DNA of 7,363 bases from Gammaproteobacteria bacterium (lineage in GTDB: Bacteria > Pseudomonadota > Gammaproteobacteria > Eutrophobiales > Eutrophobiaceae), in the NCBI GenBank assembly GCA_018676275.1, contig JABHFC010000081.1:1-7363 (forward strand). Direction: 5' to 3'. Below are positions 6,175 to 7,363 of this stretch, piece after piece (position 1 is the first letter of the stretch; each line of letters opens with the position of its first letter). The notes below the pieces were generated by a model that had not been told where the DNA came from, searched no databases, and saw nothing but the letters and a program-made list of their open reading frames with translations. The position numbers were made by a program, and so were the translations under genes.

Positions 6175-7038
6175 ATGATGCGTTGGTCCGTTTTTATTGT
6201 TATTCAATGTCTTATTATATTGATGCTTATTGGTGTTTTTTATAGTCATCAGAATCATATGATCCTGTTGAAAGAACCTCCGACGTCTTTATCACAATGG
6301 TATAAACCGCAAAATAAACGACAGGTATGGTTGCACACCATGTTCAGGTTAAGACGTGAAACCTTAGCCATAGAGATCTATGCCTTAAGTAAGGATGATA
6401 AAAATCTGCGAAAATGGATGGAGAAGTTAAGCAAGGACTATCGAGAGATCAAGGAGATGGTACCGGAATGGGAAGCCAGGCTCGATTTAGCTGTTATTAA
6501 TGAGCTACAAGCGAATGTTAATGATAAACGCTATGAGGAAGTGATTCAGTCTTTGCTTGAACTGGATAAGAATTGTGAAGCCTGTCATACAGATTTTCGC
6601 ACAGTCACTGCAAGCCTGTATCGAGCACCTGATTTCTCAAACATAAAAATTGATGGTTCTACATCATTGAAGTTACATATGCGCACAATGAGCAAGCAAG
6701 TGAACCAGATTAAAATAGCTTACATGGATGGTAAGCAGGATACTGCGTTGACAGCGTATCGGCAGTTAGAAAAAGAAATGAATCGATTGGGTGATACCTG
6801 TAGCACTTGTCATAAGGACAGCTCCCAATCATATCCAAATGATCTAATGATTAGTGCTATGTCCGACCTTGAGCAAAGTCTTAAAACAGGAACCATCAAG
6901 GATCAGGGCAAAGCATTGGGTACATTAGCGGTAATGGTTTGCGCTGATTGTCACGGCACCCACCGATTGGCATATGATGTGAAAGAACTTCTAGGTAAAA
7001 GTGAGAACTGGCGAGAACTACTCAAACACAATTTTTGA
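6175..7038 (+). CDS. Membrane-anchored three-haem cytochrome c
   Basis: The 287-residue protein has a hydrophobic N-terminal segment (about residues 4-22) with no obvious cleavage site, so it is probably an uncleaved anchor with the rest in the periplasm. Three CxxCH motifs would bind haem c: CEACH (134-138), CSTCH (209-213) and CADCH (256-260). The stretches before the first two are helical, polar and rich in charged residues (about 50-133 and 162-208), and each ends in its haem motif, like cytochrome c'-type helical bundles in tandem. H54 and H168 are possible distal ligands, but this is a guess. I do not recognise a named family. Candidate starts are the ATGs at 6175 and 6178, with AGG a few bases upstream. 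It lies 32 bp after the DUF1624 gene, with no terminator between. Its stop is three bases from that of the convergent gene remnant. Confidence 0.85.
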   Translation: MMRWSVFIVIQCLIILMLIGVFYSHQNHMILLKEPPTSLSQWYKPQNKRQVWLHTMFRLRRETLAIEIYALSKDDKNLRKWMEKLSKDYREIKEMVPEWEARLDLAVINELQANVNDKRYEEVIQSLLELDKNCEACHTDFRTVTASLYRAPDFSNIKIDGSTSLKLHMRTMSKQVNQIKIAYMDGKQDTALTAYRQLEKEMNRLGDTCSTCHKDSSQSYPNDLMISAMSDLEQSLKTGTIKDQGKALGTLAVMVCADCHGTHRLAYDVKELLGKSENWRELLKHNF

Positions 7039-7041
7039 AAA

Positions 7042-7264
7042 TTATAGTGATACAGTATCCTTGGCTTTATTGAGAAGGTCTCTGCCTCTAGCGGTATTGG
7101 CCTGAGTACTTGAATCAAATTCCCAAAACATTGCCAGCTCGCCATTAACAGGTTCCCGGTTCTGCTCCAGTATTTTCTCGTGGTATTCAAAGACAAGCAT
7201 ATGTCGTGTGCATAATGTTTTAATATCTTCCATGCTTTTATCCAGTACCGGACTAAGTTCAATC
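7042..7264 (-). pseudogene. 3' remnant of an unknown gene, 5' part lost to the IS insertion
   Basis: On the minus strand an open frame runs from inside the IS end to a TAA at 7042-7044. About 73 codons (from IELSPVLDKSMED to NKAKDTVSL) lie outside the IS. The peptide is soluble and charged, with ordinary codon use and no motif I recognise. The only start that gives the full frame is a GTG at 7290, which lies within the IS end and has no Shine-Dalgarno sequence. This suggests that the true N-terminus is beyond the element or deleted. An internal ATG at 7233 could give a 63-residue product. The frame could be a chance one, but its composition and its tight convergence with the cytochrome gene argue for a real coding remnant. 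Confidence 0.5.
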
Positions 7265-7363
7265 TGAAGTGGTCTACTAGATCCGGACACCGAGTTAAGG
7301 AGTTACAATACCAAAACGAGGTGAACGATGACAACAGCAAAAAGAAGCAGACGAAAATACACA
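7265..7363 (+). mobile_element. Left end of an IS3-family insertion sequence (cut by window edge)
   Basis: The proposed end starts TGAAGTGGTCTACTAG at 7265. It carries GGACAC at 7285-7290, that is, positions 21-26 of the element. From memory, the left ends of IS3 and IS911 also begin with TGA and have GGACAC at positions 21-26. A transposase orfA-like start follows at 7328, 63 bp from the end, a usual distance. The right end and the target duplication are outside the window, so the exact boundary is inferred. Confidence 0.65.
7328..7363 (+). CDS. IS3-family transposase OrfA, first 12 codons (cut by window edge)
   Basis: An ATG at 7328 opens a frame reading MTTAKRSRRKYT to the window edge. 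It is preceded by GAGGTGA (7318-7324), a good Shine-Dalgarno sequence at short spacing. A short basic opening with RRKYT or RRKFS before an EFK-type segment is typical of the helix-turn-helix OrfA of IS3-family elements, which acts with OrfB (usually joined by a programmed -1 frameshift) in transposition. Only 12 residues are visible, so the call leans on the neighbouring IS-like end. Confidence 0.6.
   Translation, partial: MTTAKRSRRKYT

Noticed and set aside
7050..7060. Short palindrome GATACAGTATC just after the cytochrome stop
   Set aside because: The arms are only 5 bp, there is no T-tract, and it lies within the end of the convergent coding remnant. It is likely chance.
6951..7340. A 129-residue minus-strand frame
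   Set aside because: It overlaps the third haem motif of the cytochrome and the IS end and has shadow-like composition. The frame ending at 7042 is the better minus-strand candidate.

Overview
The window looks like chromosome from a moderately AT-rich gammaproteobacterium able to live at low oxygen. The reasons are a Pseudomonas-type split class II ribonucleotide reductase (NrdJa/NrdJb), a proteobacterial oxygen-independent HemN, a YajD-type HNH protein, and two FNR/Anr-like operators placed as in gammaproteobacterial anaerobic promoters. I cannot name the genus.

Layout. Bases 1-113 hold the 5' end of a leftward YajD-like HNH nuclease gene, cut by the window edge. Bases 114-367 are a divergent intergenic region with a repeat-like GC-rich motif and a perfect FNR/Anr box (263-276), followed by rightward nrdJa (368-2521) and nrdJb (2538-3230). 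Leftward hemN (3290 to 4681 or 4723) converges on nrdJb and has a 9-of-10 FNR/Anr box (4741-4754) just upstream. A divergent intergenic region with an 11-bp inverted repeat precedes a rightward pair: a DUF1624-type polytopic membrane protein (4934-6142) and a membrane-anchored three-haem cytochrome c (6175-7038). The last 320 bases hold the 3' remnant of a leftward unknown gene (7042-7264), apparently cut by the left end of an IS3-family insertion sequence (7265 to the window end). The first 12 codons of that element's orfA lie at 7328-7363.

How the genes fit together. NrdJab makes deoxyribonucleotides without needing oxygen. HemN makes haem without oxygen. A c-type cytochrome encoded nearby would consume haem. 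The boxes before nrdJa and hemN sit where an Anr/FNR regulator would activate both, so nrdJab and hemN can be read as a low-oxygen cluster. The DUF1624-cytochrome pair is the least understood part. I see no CRISPR array, tRNA, rRNA or defence system, and no clearly undescribed system. The points most worth a second look are the shared regulation, the hemN start, the DUF1624-cytochrome pairing and the IS-truncated gene.
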